A DNA stretch of 64,000 nt from Veillonella magna DSM 19857. GTDB taxonomy: Bacteria > Bacillota > Negativicutes > Veillonellales > Veillonellaceae. This document shows positions 9,284-19,000 of the stretch, piece by piece. Below the pieces are notes generated by a model, which worked only from the letters and a program-made list of their open reading frames with translations, was not told the DNA's origin and did no database searches. The DNA is taken from assembly GCF_000428745.1 (NCBI RefSeq), contig NZ_KE386795.1:580692-644691 (forward strand). The letters run 5' to 3'. Position 1 is the first letter of the stretch; each line of letters begins with the position of its first letter. The translations under genes were made by a program, and so were the position numbers.

Positions 9284-10342
9284 TCATTTCTCGCTTTGCG
9301 CTTTTTCTGCCTGCTGACGCATATGCTGAACCTTTAGCTGTCCGCAAGCAGCTTGAATCGCATCTCCCATTTCCTTGCGTACTGTAACAGCTACTCCATA
9401 GGAGGCCACTATCGACTTGAAAGCATCAATGGCTCGCGGCGATGGTTTAAATAACTGTATATGTTCGTTCCCGTTGACCGGGATTAGATTAACATTACAG
9501 TTTGGAAAGGTCTTTACCAAGGCTCCTAACTCATGAGCCTGTTCTCTAGACGCATTCACGCCGTCTATCAAAATATATTCAAACGTAATCCGTCGTTCCG
9601 TTTTCTCATAATAAGTCTTAACTGCATCCAATACATCTTTAATGTCGTAATATGCACCGATAGGCATAATCTCACGACGTATTGTATCATTGGGAGCATG
9701 CAAGGATAATGCCAACGTAATCGGAATACCTTCATCTGCCAAAAGATAAATATTTTCGACAATGCCGCAAGTAGATAAGGTCATTCGCCGGTAGCCAATA
9801 TCAAAGCTTTCTTTTTCATGCAGAAAACGTAAAGCGCCGATTGTATTTTCATAATTCTGTAAAGGCTCTCCGGCCCCCATAACAACGATGGAATGTATAC
9901 GTTCTTTAAGTACGTACGCAAACAGCAATACCTGTGCTACGATTTCATGAACCTCCAGGTTGCGGAACAAGCCACCTGTGGTAGAAGCACAAAAAATGCA
10001 TCCCATAGCACAACCTACTTGTGAAGACACGCACACCGAATTGCCGTAATGCTGCTTCATCAATACGGTTTCTACTTGGCTGCCGTCACTAAGCTTTAGC
10101 AATAACTTCTTAGTATTACCGTCAGGTGCCGTTTTCTCCGTCACAACCGTCGGTAAACTGATAACGCAGTATTCCTTCAGCCATGTCCGTAAATCTGTTG
10201 GCAGCTGTGCCATGTCATCAAAAGAGAATATATAGCGTTTATAAATATAATCCATCAGCTGTTTTGCTCGGAACCGCTGAAAGCCTGCAGCCGTTATAAG
10301 TTGCTGTAGCTCCTCCAATGATTTACCCAACAGCTCTGTCAT
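9284..10342 (-). CDS. rlmN: Dual-specificity 23S rRNA/tRNA adenine-C2 methyltransferase RlmN
   Basis: Radical-SAM enzyme that methylates A2503 of 23S rRNA and A37 of some tRNAs. 352 residues. The iron-sulfur motif CAMGCIFC is present, as are GAGEPLQNY, the SAM-binding region and the C-terminal cysteine (AACGQLK) that forms the covalent intermediate. Its ATG overlaps the rsmB stop as ATGA, so translation is probably coupled. Confidence 0.97.
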   Translation of the reverse strand: MTELLGKSLEELQQLITAAGFQRFRAKQLMDYIYKRYIFSFDDMAQLPTDLRTWLKEYCVISLPTVVTEKTAPDGNTKKLLLKLSDGSQVETVLMKQHYGNSVCVSSQVGCAMGCIFCASTTGGLFRNLEVHEIVAQVLLFAYVLKERIHSIVVMGAGEPLQNYENTIGALRFLHEKESFDIGYRRMTLSTCGIVENIYLLADEGIPITLALSLHAPNDTIRREIMPIGAYYDIKDVLDAVKTYYEKTERRITFEYILIDGVNASREQAHELGALVKTFPNCNVNLIPVNGNEHIQLFKPSPRAIDAFKSIVASYGVAVTVRKEMGDAIQAACGQLKVQHMRQQAEKAQSEK

Positions 10343-11715
10343 AGAACCTCCTTGCGCATGCGCGCTATAAAAAAGCCATCCATCTCATCTTTATGTGGCA
10401 TTAAAGTAACCATAGGCCCTTTAGTCTCGAAAGGCAGCAATGTTGCTGCATCTTCAATGATAAATTCAGGATGCTCCTTTAAAAAAGCAGTGACTACGCC
10501 CTCATTTTCAGCCTTATTGATTGTACAAGTAGAATAAATCAAATGACCACCGGTCTTTACAGCTTTTGCAGCGCGTTCTAAAATACGTCCTTGTAATTCC
10601 GGCAGTGCATCAATAGCTTTTTCTTCCTTACGCCACCGCATATCGGGTTTCTTCTGTAATATACCAAGTCCCGAACAAGGCACATCAACCAGTACTTTAT
10701 CGAATACATTATCATATGATTCCGGCAATGTTGTAGCATCCTGTTCATACAAGGAAACAATGGACACATGCAAGCGCTGAGCATTTTGTTTCATCAATTC
10801 GATTTTATGACTGTGAATATCATTGGCTACAATAGTTCCTTTATTTTGCATTAAAGCAGCCATGTGCATTGTCTTTCCGCCCGGTGCTGCGCAACAGTCC
10901 AACACCTTGTCTCCTGGTTTTGGCTGTACAACATAAGCTACTGCCATAGAAGCTTCGTCCATAAAAGTGATTGACCCCTCTTTCACCCATTTTGCAGCTT
11001 CTAAACTACCTCGATGGCTAAGAATTCGCAACGCCTCAGGTATTTTAGTACTCTGTTCTACCCGCCATCCGGCTTTCTCCATTTCAGAAACAATCACTTC
11101 AGGCGTAGCTACCAAGGTGTTGACGCGAGCTATAAGTGCCGGATTGTCATTACACCAAGACAACAGTCCCAACGTTGTATCTTCACCGTATTCGCTAAGC
11201 CAACGCTGTATTAGCCATTCCGGTTGATTATACACATATGACCAACGCTGCGCTTCACTGTTTGCCATTGCTTCAATACTTAATTCTTCGCGACGGCGTT
11301 CACTATTACGCAAGACACCATTAACGAATCCATGCAATCCGCGCGTAAGCTTCCGTGCTAATTTTACACTTTCATTCACTGCTGCCGAATGAGGGACACG
11401 ATCTAAATACCATAATTGATATAACCCAAGACGTAAAATTTCTACAACCATGGCGGATAATTTTTTAATAGGTCGTCCCGTCAGTTTAATTATCATGGCA
11501 TCCAAATAATTTCTTCGTCTGATAACACCATACACGAGCTCGGTAAAAAAGCGGCGATCTACATCCGTAAAATGATACTGACTAATATATTGTTGTAAAA
11601 CAATATTAGCGTATCCGCCATCGCGGTTAATCTCCAACAATGCTCGTACAGCTGCCAAGCGCACATTTACCCGGTTTCCTGTCCTCAATACCGAATCTTG
11701 TTTTTTAGTATCCAT
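10339..11715 (-). CDS. rsmB: 16S rRNA cytosine-967 C5-methyltransferase RsmB
   Basis: 458 residues. An N-terminal NusB-like RNA-binding domain (about 15-150) is followed by a Rossmann methyltransferase with VLDCCAAPGGKTMHMA (SAM binding), DVPCSGLG and STCTINKAENE, the two catalytic cysteines of m5C enzymes. Its start overlaps the end of the DUF116 gene by 11 bases and its stop overlaps rlmN. The fmt-rsmB-rlmN order is widely conserved. Confidence 0.97.
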   Translation of the reverse strand: MDTKKQDSVLRTGNRVNVRLAAVRALLEINRDGGYANIVLQQYISQYHFTDVDRRFFTELVYGVIRRRNYLDAMIIKLTGRPIKKLSAMVVEILRLGLYQLWYLDRVPHSAAVNESVKLARKLTRGLHGFVNGVLRNSERRREELSIEAMANSEAQRWSYVYNQPEWLIQRWLSEYGEDTTLGLLSWCNDNPALIARVNTLVATPEVIVSEMEKAGWRVEQSTKIPEALRILSHRGSLEAAKWVKEGSITFMDEASMAVAYVVQPKPGDKVLDCCAAPGGKTMHMAALMQNKGTIVANDIHSHKIELMKQNAQRLHVSIVSLYEQDATTLPESYDNVFDKVLVDVPCSGLGILQKKPDMRWRKEEKAIDALPELQGRILERAAKAVKTGGHLIYSTCTINKAENEGVVTAFLKEHPEFIIEDAATLLPFETKGPMVTLMPHKDEMDGFFIARMRKEVL

Positions 11716-12505
11716 TAATTAATCTCTCCACAACTGCTTGAATCCTCTTTGTATCTACTCGCGTATTACAGCAAGGACCACATGGTCGTTCGTTAAGAAC
11801 ACCTACTACAGGAATAGGGAACACATCATTCATACCGCTTACCAAATCACGTTCACAGGCAATAGCTACAATAGCTTTGGGACGTATTTTTTTTATCATC
11901 ATCCGTGCAAGCGTCCCTCCGGTCACAACTACGAAGTGGCAACCGTACGTATCAGCTATATCTAACAGTTCACCAACCTGACAACGTCCACAGCGCTTGC
12001 AATTATGGACATCCGTGGTTACCTTATGAACGCAATCACTTTGCTGTAAACAGTGAGGTGTCAATAACAACACTCTTTCTGCCGGCACTTTATACAAATT
12101 AAGCTCTACCAAATGATTAATAAGAGCAATCAGAGACTGACTTATGCGGTCCTTATCAACACCACATAGTTTTCCCAGCCCCAATACCGCCGGAAAAAAA
12201 GCGTACAACCACCGATTACTGATGCGTAATACTATCGGTGAAATTCGTATTCCCTTTTTAGCTGCCGCAAGCATGATTCCCCACATAACCCAGCATACGA
12301 TAGGAAACGATGCCAGCAAAACCTCGCCGGTCATAGCCGCTCCAATACCGAAGGCCTGCATGCCCGGCCACAGTAAAAACATGAGTGTAGACCAGGCAAA
12401 AGATAGAATGACAAACACGGTAAAGGTTAATTGAAAATATAGCGGATATTGACCATATTTACTGTGCGTACTTTGCTTATCACATAGATTGTGTGTATTG
12501 CTCAT
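11705..12505 (-). CDS. DUF116 family membrane-associated cysteine-rich protein
   Basis: 266 residues from ATG 12503-12505; a TTG one codon earlier is also possible. The first 110 residues contain two or three hydrophobic segments (about 25-48, 60-82 and 95-112). The C-terminal half is cysteine-rich: LQQSDCVHKV, HNCKRCGRCQVGEL, IACERDLVSG and ERPCGPCCN, in the pattern of DUF116 proteins and suggestive of metal or Fe-S binding. It is embedded between fmt (26-base overlap) and rsmB (11-base overlap), a position it often holds in Firmicutes. The family has no established function that I know of. Confidence 0.85.
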   Translation of the reverse strand: MSNTHNLCDKQSTHSKYGQYPLYFQLTFTVFVILSFAWSTLMFLLWPGMQAFGIGAAMTGEVLLASFPIVCWVMWGIMLAAAKKGIRISPIVLRISNRWLYAFFPAVLGLGKLCGVDKDRISQSLIALINHLVELNLYKVPAERVLLLTPHCLQQSDCVHKVTTDVHNCKRCGRCQVGELLDIADTYGCHFVVVTGGTLARMMIKKIRPKAIVAIACERDLVSGMNDVFPIPVVGVLNERPCGPCCNTRVDTKRIQAVVERLINGY

Positions 12506-13466
12506 CAAATACCATCCCCGCCTTCAGCTGATGGCCCCGGCAAAAATCACCGGCCTTCATACGTTTTTTATTTTCCGGTTGAACCTCGGTAATAGCTAAC
12601 ACGCCGTTTCCTGTCTGTACGGCAAATCCGTTATCATTTATTCCAATAACAGTGCCTATTGCTCCTACCTGTGCCCCGGGGAATTCATGCGCCACCCCTG
12701 CTTCAGTAAGCGCATAAGCTTTCCATATTTTAAGTCGCTTACCATTCAAAAAAGTTACACAACCCGGCGACGGAGAAAGGCCTCTAATTTTTCGTGCCAA
12801 TACAACAGCATCTTCCTGCCATTGCAAATACCCCATATCCTTCGTCACCTTGCGAGTATGCGTAGCACAACTATTGTCTTGCGGTGTTGCCGTTACCGTA
12901 CCGGCCACTAACCCGTCTATTGCTTCATTGATCATCGAGCCCCCCAAAAGAGCCAATCGATCAAACAACTCACCCGTAGTTTCCTCCGGTTCGATTTCAA
13001 CCTCAGTTTGTACCAAGATATCTCCGGTGTCCAGCCCTTCATCCATCTGCATAATAGTAATGCCCGTCGTTGTATCGCCGTTTAAGATAGCCCAGTGAAT
13101 CGGCGCTGCTCCACGATATGCCGGAAGTAATGAGGCATGTACATTAATGCATCCCCACTGCGGCTGATGAATTAACCATGGTGGCAAAATCTTACCATAG
13201 GCTACCACTACCACAATATCCGGGCGCAATTCATGAAGGCATTCCTTTATATCCTCTGTTTTTAGCGTATCCGGCTGAAAAACAGGAACATTTGCTTCCA
13301 GAGCTATTTCTTTAACCGGTGGCATTTGAACCTTTTTACCTCGCCCTTTAGCCTTATCCGGCTGGCAAAATACACCTACTACCTCATGAGGCCCTTCAAT
13401 CAATGCCTGTAACGTAGGCACTGCAAAATCCGGCGTCCCCATAAATACAACTCTCAAGTGTTGCAT
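12480..13466 (-). CDS. fmt: Methionyl-tRNA formyltransferase
   Basis: Formylates initiator Met-tRNA with 10-formyl-tetrahydrofolate. 328 residues, close to the family norm. The N-terminal catalytic domain has VFMGTPDFAVPTL, the active-site region INVHASLLPAYRGAAPIHWA (Asn, His) and MQMDEGLDTGDIL with the catalytic Asp; the C-terminal OB-like domain binds tRNA. It follows def by 20 bases, the usual pairing for N-formyl-methionine addition and removal. Confidence 0.97.
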   Translation of the reverse strand: MQHLRVVFMGTPDFAVPTLQALIEGPHEVVGVFCQPDKAKGRGKKVQMPPVKEIALEANVPVFQPDTLKTEDIKECLHELRPDIVVVVAYGKILPPWLIHQPQWGCINVHASLLPAYRGAAPIHWAILNGDTTTGITIMQMDEGLDTGDILVQTEVEIEPEETTGELFDRLALLGGSMINEAIDGLVAGTVTATPQDNSCATHTRKVTKDMGYLQWQEDAVVLARKIRGLSPSPGCVTFLNGKRLKIWKAYALTEAGVAHEFPGAQVGAIGTVIGINDNGFAVQTGNGVLAITEVQPENKKRMKAGDFCRGHQLKAGMVFDEQYTQSM

Positions 13467-13486
13467 ATCTATCTTCTCCTTATGAC

Positions 13487-14017
13487 CTATACAGAAGTCG
13501 TCATCGATGTTTTTGTTTCCTCAGCTGCCTCGTTGGCCGCTTCCTCTATCTGACTTGCTTGATCTTTTGCCACATATACTTTTTCCAGACGTTCCACGAA
13601 CAAAATACCATTTAAGTGATCAATTTCATGTTGTAAAATGCGGGCTAAAAATCCTTCAGCTTTAATTTTTTTCTTCTTATTGTGACGGTCAATATAATGT
13701 ACTTCCACAAAATTATACCGTTTTACATCACCAAAATAACCTGGCACGCTAAGGCATCCTTCTAATCCAATTTGTTCACCGTCAGCTTTTACAATTTCAG
13801 GATTAATGAACTCTTGTAAACCGTTACCGTCATCCAATACCAACATTCTCTGTGACACACCTACCTGCGGTGCTGCCAACCCTACACCGTCGGATGCATA
13901 CATAGTTTCCGCCATATCGTCCAACAGCTGACGAATCTTCTTATTCACAAATTCCACTGGTGTTGCCACCTGCTTTAACACCGGATGTCCTGCTTTAATT
14001 ACTTCTAATACTGCCAT
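13487..14017 (-). CDS. def: Peptide deformylase
   Basis: Removes the formyl group from new proteins. 176 residues from ATG 14015-14017, which has GGAGG four bases upstream; earlier in-frame starts would overlap priA. All three motifs are intact: GVGLAAPQVG, EGCLSVPGY with the metal Cys, and QHEIDHLNG with the two metal His and catalytic Glu. A C-terminal tail of about 25 residues, rich in Ala, Glu and Thr, extends beyond the catalytic core and has no evident role. Confidence 0.96.
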   Translation of the reverse strand: MAVLEVIKAGHPVLKQVATPVEFVNKKIRQLLDDMAETMYASDGVGLAAPQVGVSQRMLVLDDGNGLQEFINPEIVKADGEQIGLEGCLSVPGYFGDVKRYNFVEVHYIDRHNKKKKIKAEGFLARILQHEIDHLNGILFVERLEKVYVAKDQASQIEEAANEAAEETKTSMTTSV

Positions 14018-14027
14018 ATAACCTCCG

Positions 14028-16205
14028 TTACATCGGGTCCACATCAATAGCTAACCCATCTTGCGTAAATATCCAAGAATGATAAATATATTTTTTTACA
14101 TCTGATAAGGTATCTCCGCGTATCATAACCGATATGCGATACAGATTGCGTACTCGATTAACACCTTCTTCGTATGGTCCCAGTACTTCAACATCATTGT
14201 CAAACACTTTACTAAGCTCTTCTACAATAGCCGTTGCTATCTGCATTGCTTTATCTTTTTTTTCATGCTGCATACGGAAATGAATCATCTCGCCACACGG
14301 TGGATACCCCAACGCTTCACGCGCCTCGATTTCTTCCTTATAAAACCCTTTGTAGTCGTGGGCCTTACTCTTTATTATAGCATAATGCAGTGGATTGTAA
14401 GTTTGAATTACCACATGCCCTTCCGATTTTCCGCGACCGGCTCGTCCCGCTGCTTGCGTCAATAAATCAAATGTTCTTTCAGCCGCCGTATAAAGCGGTA
14501 TATTCAATACAGAATCCGCTGTCAAAATGCCAACAGCCGTAACACCTTCAAAGTCGTGACCTTTAGCTACCATTTGAGTACCTAATAAAATATCATACTC
14601 ACCAGCAGCAAAACCGTGCAACACATCTTCGCCACGTCCTTTTTTCGCTGCTACATCCTGATCCAGCCTTGCAATGCGTGCCCGGGGAAATCGTTTTGCC
14701 AATTCCTCCTCCACTCGCTGCGTGCCGGATCCAAAAAATTTGATTTTCCTGCTACCACATTTAGGACACACCTCAGGTACCGGTGCATGGTATTCACAAT
14801 AATGACATCGTAAGGCTTCATTTGCCCTATGATATACCAACGATACATCGCAATGCGGACAGTTCACCGGTTCACCGCACTCGCGACACATAACAAAGGT
14901 ACTGTAACCCCGCCGATTAAGGAGCATAATCATCTGTTCCTTTTTTTCTAATGTGCGTTGAATGAGATCCGTCATAGCATCGGAAAATACAGAGTAGTTT
15001 CCATGAAGTAATTCTTCTTTCATATCCACTAACAACACTGTTGGCAACGGCTGATGATGAATACGTTCCGGCAACTCCAACAACGTGTAGATTCCCTTCT
15101 TAGCCTTATAATATGAATCTACCGACGGCGTGGCCGATCCTAAAATAACAGGACAGCGGTTGCTTTCTGCGCGCCATAAAGCAACCTGCCGCGCATGATA
15201 TCTAACCATGTCTTCTTGCTTATATGATCCATCGTGTTCTTCATCAACTACGATAAGGCCGATATCATCAGTCGGTGCAAATACCGCTGAACGTGCGCCG
15301 ATAATGATATGACTATCCTTACGACGTAATCGCTCCCAATTATTATAGCGCTCGCTGATTGTCAGCTTACTATGAAAAACAACTACTTCATCACCGAAAG
15401 CTTCCACAAAACGAGTAACGATTTGATCCGTCAACATAATCTCCGGCACTAAAATAACGGCTATACGATTTTCCGCTATACATGCTGCTGCTGCCTTTAT
15501 ATATACTTGTGTCTTACCGCTACCTGTTACCCCGTGAAGTAAAAACGGACTAAATCTCCGATGAATAATCGCATCATGAACCGGTGCGTACACCTTTTCT
15601 TGTGCATTTGTTAACGGTATATCCGGTATTTCTCGAGCATCGTAATTCGTGTACGTGTGTCGATATTTTTCTTCACGTCGCACCCCTCTAAGCTCTGAAA
15701 CCTGTTTAATGATAGGTAATGAGAATCCTTGCTCTTTAAGCATATCATAGGAGGCACCGCCAACGGACAATAAATACGCCACTGCTTCACGTTGTCTCTT
15801 TTTTCGAGCCGGTATGGATTCCACGGTAAGAAATGATTCGGGATATAACCAGGCTACCTTAGGGCGCTCATAGCTTTTTAATTCTTTTTTATCAATAGTA
15901 AATAAGCGAAGTGCATCAGGATAGGAGCAAAGATAATAATGGCTGAGCCTTTTGGCGGTAGCCAGCATCTCCGGTGTAAACCAAGGTGTTTTATCGAGTA
16001 CGGAGAGAATAGGCTTAACCGTAAAATTAAGAGCCACTCTTTCAGGCGCATAACCAACAATAATCCCCTCTTCTTTACCGCGCCCCAATGGTATGACAAC
16101 CCGCGTCCCAACCGGTACCACGCCAAGTGCATCCGGCACTTCATAAGTAAACGGCTTGTTCAACTGTTTAGCCGGTCTATTGACAATAACTTCTGCTAAT
16201 CGCAC
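14028..16205 (-). CDS. priA: Primosomal protein N' (replication restart helicase PriA)
   Basis: 3'-to-5' DNA helicase that reloads the replisome at stalled forks. 725 residues. After the N-terminal DNA-binding domain come Walker A HGVTGSGKTQVY, the DEEH box (VVDEEHDGSY) and GSATPS. The zinc-binding insert has CRECGEPVNCPHC and CHYCEYHAPVPEVCPKC, eight cysteines in all. QAAGRAGRG closes the helicase core. The start is GTG 16203-16205 with AAGGAGGT six bases before it. It heads the priA-def-fmt-DUF116-rsmB-rlmN-prpC-prkC-rsgA-rpe run. Confidence 0.97.
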   Translation of the reverse strand: MRLAEVIVNRPAKQLNKPFTYEVPDALGVVPVGTRVVIPLGRGKEEGIIVGYAPERVALNFTVKPILSVLDKTPWFTPEMLATAKRLSHYYLCSYPDALRLFTIDKKELKSYERPKVAWLYPESFLTVESIPARKKRQREAVAYLLSVGGASYDMLKEQGFSLPIIKQVSELRGVRREEKYRHTYTNYDAREIPDIPLTNAQEKVYAPVHDAIIHRRFSPFLLHGVTGSGKTQVYIKAAAACIAENRIAVILVPEIMLTDQIVTRFVEAFGDEVVVFHSKLTISERYNNWERLRRKDSHIIIGARSAVFAPTDDIGLIVVDEEHDGSYKQEDMVRYHARQVALWRAESNRCPVILGSATPSVDSYYKAKKGIYTLLELPERIHHQPLPTVLLVDMKEELLHGNYSVFSDAMTDLIQRTLEKKEQMIMLLNRRGYSTFVMCRECGEPVNCPHCDVSLVYHRANEALRCHYCEYHAPVPEVCPKCGSRKIKFFGSGTQRVEEELAKRFPRARIARLDQDVAAKKGRGEDVLHGFAAGEYDILLGTQMVAKGHDFEGVTAVGILTADSVLNIPLYTAAERTFDLLTQAAGRAGRGKSEGHVVIQTYNPLHYAIIKSKAHDYKGFYKEEIEAREALGYPPCGEMIHFRMQHEKKDKAMQIATAIVEELSKVFDNDVEVLGPYEEGVNRVRNLYRISVMIRGDTLSDVKKYIYHSWIFTQDGLAIDVDPM

Positions 16206-16233
16206 CGTAGCACCTCCTTAGTCACTTCTTTTG

Positions 16234-16262
16234 ATTATACCATTTCCGTTAGTAATTGAAAA
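16234..16262 (-). promoter_or_regulatory. Promoter of the priA operon
   Basis: TTTTCA (16257-16262), 17 bases, TATAAT (16234-16239) on the minus strand. It starts right where the metK terminator T run ends. Confidence 0.65.
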
Positions 16263-16311
16263 ATGGATGCCTCACCATTCTCTATATTACAAGAAGGTAA
16301 AAGCATCCATT
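16258..16311 (-). terminator. Probable terminator after metK
   Basis: Nine-base stem AATGGATGC / GCATCCATT with a 32-base loop that can fold further, followed by T5C on the minus strand. The loop is longer than usual. Confidence 0.6.
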
Positions 16312-16358
16312 ATTACATCTTCACTTAAGGTTTATGAATCAATCCTCAAGCTATCCAA

Positions 16359-17549
16359 TTAAAGTCCTGCTTCCTGACGAAGGATATCCGCTTTGTCAGT
16401 TTCTTCCCAAGGAAGATCGATATCGGTACGACCGAAGTGACCGTATGCCGCCGTCTGACGATAAATCGGGCGAAGCAAGTTAAGCATTTCGATAATCCCT
16501 GCCGGGCGAAGGTCAAAATGTTTGCGCACCAATTCTCCAATGCGTTCTTCGGAAATTTTACCGGTACCAAACGTTTCTACCATGATGGAAACCGGCTGTG
16601 CTACACCGATAGCATAGGCAATCTGAATTTCGCATTTATCTGCCAAACCGGCAGCAACGATATTCTTTGCCACATAACGAGCCGCATAAGCAGCACTACG
16701 GTCAACCTTTGTAGGATCCTTACCGGAGAAAGCACCGCCACCGTGACGAGCCATACCGCCATAGGTATCAACAATAATCTTACGACCTGTCAATCCTGCA
16801 TCCCCCTGCGGTCCGCCAATAACAAAACGTCCCGTCGGGTTAATAAAGAATTTCGTATTTTCATCAACAAAGCTTTCCGGCAATACCGGGGCAATTACAT
16901 ACTTCTTCAAATCTGCTTCAATCTGTTCGCGCGTTACTTCCGGACCGTGCTGCGTAGAAATTACGATTGTTTCAATGCGCTTCGGTACACCGTCAACATA
17001 TTCAACAGTTACCTGCGTTTTACCATCCGGACGAAGATAATTAAGAGTTCCGTCTTTGCGCACCTTCGTCAACTGACGAGACAAACGATGAGCCAACGCA
17101 ATCGGCATCGGCATGAATTCTTCGGTTTCATTAGTTGCATAACCGAACATCATACCTTGGTCGCCGGCACCAATTTTATCAAACTTATCCTGACCGCCTT
17201 GGCGGGTTTCCAAAGCTTCATCAACACCCATGGCAATATCGGCGGATTGTTCGTCAATAGCTACATTAACGCCGCAAGTATCGCAGTCAAATCCAAATTT
17301 AGCGCGAGTATATCCAATTTCACGGATTGTTTCACGAACAATATGATTAATGTCCACATAGCAATTTGTAGAAATTTCACCTACTACATGTACCTGTCCG
17401 GTTGTTACCAACGTTTCGCAAGCAACATGCGCAGTCGGATCTTTAGCTAAAATAGCATCCAATACCGCATCGGAAATCTGGTCAGCGATTTTATCAGGAT
17501 GACCTTCCGTAACGGATTCGGACGTGAAAAATACGTGTTTTTCAGCCAT
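16359..17549 (-). CDS. metK: S-adenosylmethionine synthetase
   Basis: Makes S-adenosylmethionine from methionine and ATP. 396 residues, standard length. Family signatures: [20 protein letters not shown] (ATP and methionine site), [31 protein letters not shown] and the C-terminal [10 protein letters not shown]. It is monocistronic here: its own promoter and a SAM-I riboswitch lie upstream and a hairpin lies downstream. SAM made here feeds the several methyltransferases in the window (RlmN, RsmB, RsmD). Confidence 0.98.
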   Translation of the reverse strand: MAEKHVFFTSESVTEGHPDKIADQISDAVLDAILAKDPTAHVACETLVTTGQVHVVGEISTNCYVDINHIVRETIREIGYTRAKFGFDCDTCGVNVAIDEQSADIAMGVDEALETRQGGQDKFDKIGAGDQGMMFGYATNETEEFMPMPIALAHRLSRQLTKVRKDGTLNYLRPDGKTQVTVEYVDGVPKRIETIVISTQHGPEVTREQIEADLKKYVIAPVLPESFVDENTKFFINPTGRFVIGGPQGDAGLTGRKIIVDTYGGMARHGGGAFSGKDPTKVDRSAAYAARYVAKNIVAAGLADKCEIQIAYAIGVAQPVSIMVETFGTGKISEERIGELVRKHFDLRPAGIIEMLNLLRPIYRQTAAYGHFGRTDIDLPWEETDKADILRQEAGL

Positions 17550-17565
17550 TCATCTTACCTCCAAC

Positions 17566-17704
17566 AAAAAAAATTCCTCATCAATAAGATGAGGAACCTA
17601 AACCCCATCTTTCGGCTGTTACCGTCGGAATTAGCACCTTTTCTTCACAGAATGGTTGCTGTAGCTTCATTGGGCCTTTCCCTCCACTACTCTTGATGAG
17701 TCAT
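17566..17704 (-). promoter_or_regulatory. SAM-I (S-box) riboswitch with intrinsic terminator
   Basis: The minus-strand leader contains the S-box signature blocks in order: AGAGTAGTGGAGGGAAAGGCCC, here split as AGAGTAGTGGAGG then GAAAGGCCC, then GAAGCTACAGCAACC, GGTGCTAATTCC and AGATGGGG. The 3' strand of P1 (GATGGGG) can pair with CCTCATC, the 5' arm of a terminator (TTCCTCATC / GATGAGGAA, then eight T at 17566-17573). This gives the classical switch: with SAM bound, P1 forms and the terminator folds, stopping metK. It is the only such leader in the window. Confidence 0.95.
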
Positions 17705-17746
17705 ATCATTTCTAATTTAACTGTAGTAACTTTTGTTACCTCGCAT

Positions 17747-17775
17747 ATTATACTACAAAAGTATGATTCTGCCAA
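17747..17775 (-). promoter_or_regulatory. metK promoter
   Basis: TTGGCA (17770-17775), 17 bases, TATAAT (17747-17752) on the minus strand, about 40 bases before the riboswitch P1 stem. Confidence 0.85.
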
Positions 17776-17800
17776 GGCCACAATGTAATATATCTTTTTA

Positions 17801-18982
17801 CTATAATTCAGCTACGGCTGCAATAATTCGCTTTGCCACATCTTGCTTACTCATAAGTGGCAGATTAGTAATCTGCTCACCGGGATAAATAAATGTAACT
17901 TCATTAGTATCCACATTAAAGCCGGCATTTTCCTTACTTACATCATTGGCTACAAGCATATCTAAGTTTTTATTACGCACTTTTGCACGGCCGTATTCGA
18001 TAACGTCATTAGTTTCTGCTGCAAAACCAATAAGCTTTTGATGCGTTTTCTTCTCTCCCAGCCCCTTTAAGATATCCGGATTTTTTACCAAATCCAAAGA
18101 CATATGCTCCATCTTTTTTATCTTTTGCTCTGCTGCCTCAGCCACGCGGAAATCCGCCACTGCGGCTGCCATAATAACCGCATCACACTCTTCATATACT
18201 GCTTCTACCTGTTGCTGCATATCACAGGCCGACTGAACAGGCACAAACTGCACACCATACGGAACCTCAAGATGAGTCGGCGCCGATACCAAGATTGTAC
18301 GCGCACCGGCTAACGCAGCCTGTTCGGCAATAGCATATCCCATTTTTCCGCTGGATTTATTGCTAATGAATCGTACCGGATCAATAGCTTCCTGTGTGCC
18401 ACCGGCTGTTACAACCACAGTTTTCCCTTTTAACAAATCTGTTTTCATAAGATGAAATTGTAACCATTTCACAATATCCACCGGTTCCGGTAATCGACCA
18501 ATACCACTGGTTCCGCAAGCCAACGATCCGCTGGCAGCTTCTAATATATGGTACCCCAATTGACGCAATGTGTTCATATTGCGTTGCGTAATTGGATTCA
18601 AATACATATTTGTATTCATAGCCGGACAAAGAAAGACCGGTGCCTGTGTAGCCATAATTTGCGTAGTTAACATATCGTCCGCAATACCGGAGGCGATTTT
18701 ACCGATTACATTAGCTGTTGCCGGAGCCACTACATAAGCATCTGCCCATGTAGCCAACGCAATGTGTTCGACATTCCAATCATGAACATCTTCAAACATC
18801 TTTACAGCTACCGGATGCCCACTAATCTCGCCGAAGGTCATAGGAGAAACAAATTTAGTAGCATTTTCCGTCATCACTACCTTTACTTCCGCTCCTAACT
18901 TACGCAAACGACTTACTACTTCCACAGCTTTATAAGCTGCAATTCCTCCCGATACCCCTACAATAATATGCTTGTTCTTCAT
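17801..18982 (-). CDS. coaBC: Bifunctional phosphopantothenoylcysteine decarboxylase / phosphopantothenate-cysteine ligase
   Basis: Catalyses two steps of coenzyme A synthesis. 393 residues from ATG 18982, with GGAG upstream; a longer frame would run back into rpoZ. The N-terminal flavin-dependent CoaC domain has GVSGGIAAYKAVE, APATANVIGKIASG and PAMNTNMYLNP; the C-terminal CoaB domain has VTAGGTQEAIDPVRFISN and KSSGKMGYA. CoaD, the next but one enzyme, lies in another operon at 23.5 kb. Confidence 0.97.
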   Translation of the reverse strand: MKNKHIIVGVSGGIAAYKAVEVVSRLRKLGAEVKVVMTENATKFVSPMTFGEISGHPVAVKMFEDVHDWNVEHIALATWADAYVVAPATANVIGKIASGIADDMLTTQIMATQAPVFLCPAMNTNMYLNPITQRNMNTLRQLGYHILEAASGSLACGTSGIGRLPEPVDIVKWLQFHLMKTDLLKGKTVVVTAGGTQEAIDPVRFISNKSSGKMGYAIAEQAALAGARTILVSAPTHLEVPYGVQFVPVQSACDMQQQVEAVYEECDAVIMAAAVADFRVAEAAEQKIKKMEHMSLDLVKNPDILKGLGEKKTHQKLIGFAAETNDVIEYGRAKVRNKNLDMLVANDVSKENAGFNVDTNEVTFIYPGEQITNLPLMSKQDVAKRIIAAVAEL

Positions 18983-19000
18983 CGCCTCTGCTCCTATAGA

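Noticed and set aside
16258-16262. Overlap of the metK terminator T run with the priA -35 box as a regulatory coupling
   Set aside because: Compact terminator-promoter junctions are common in dense genomes; no further sign of regulation.
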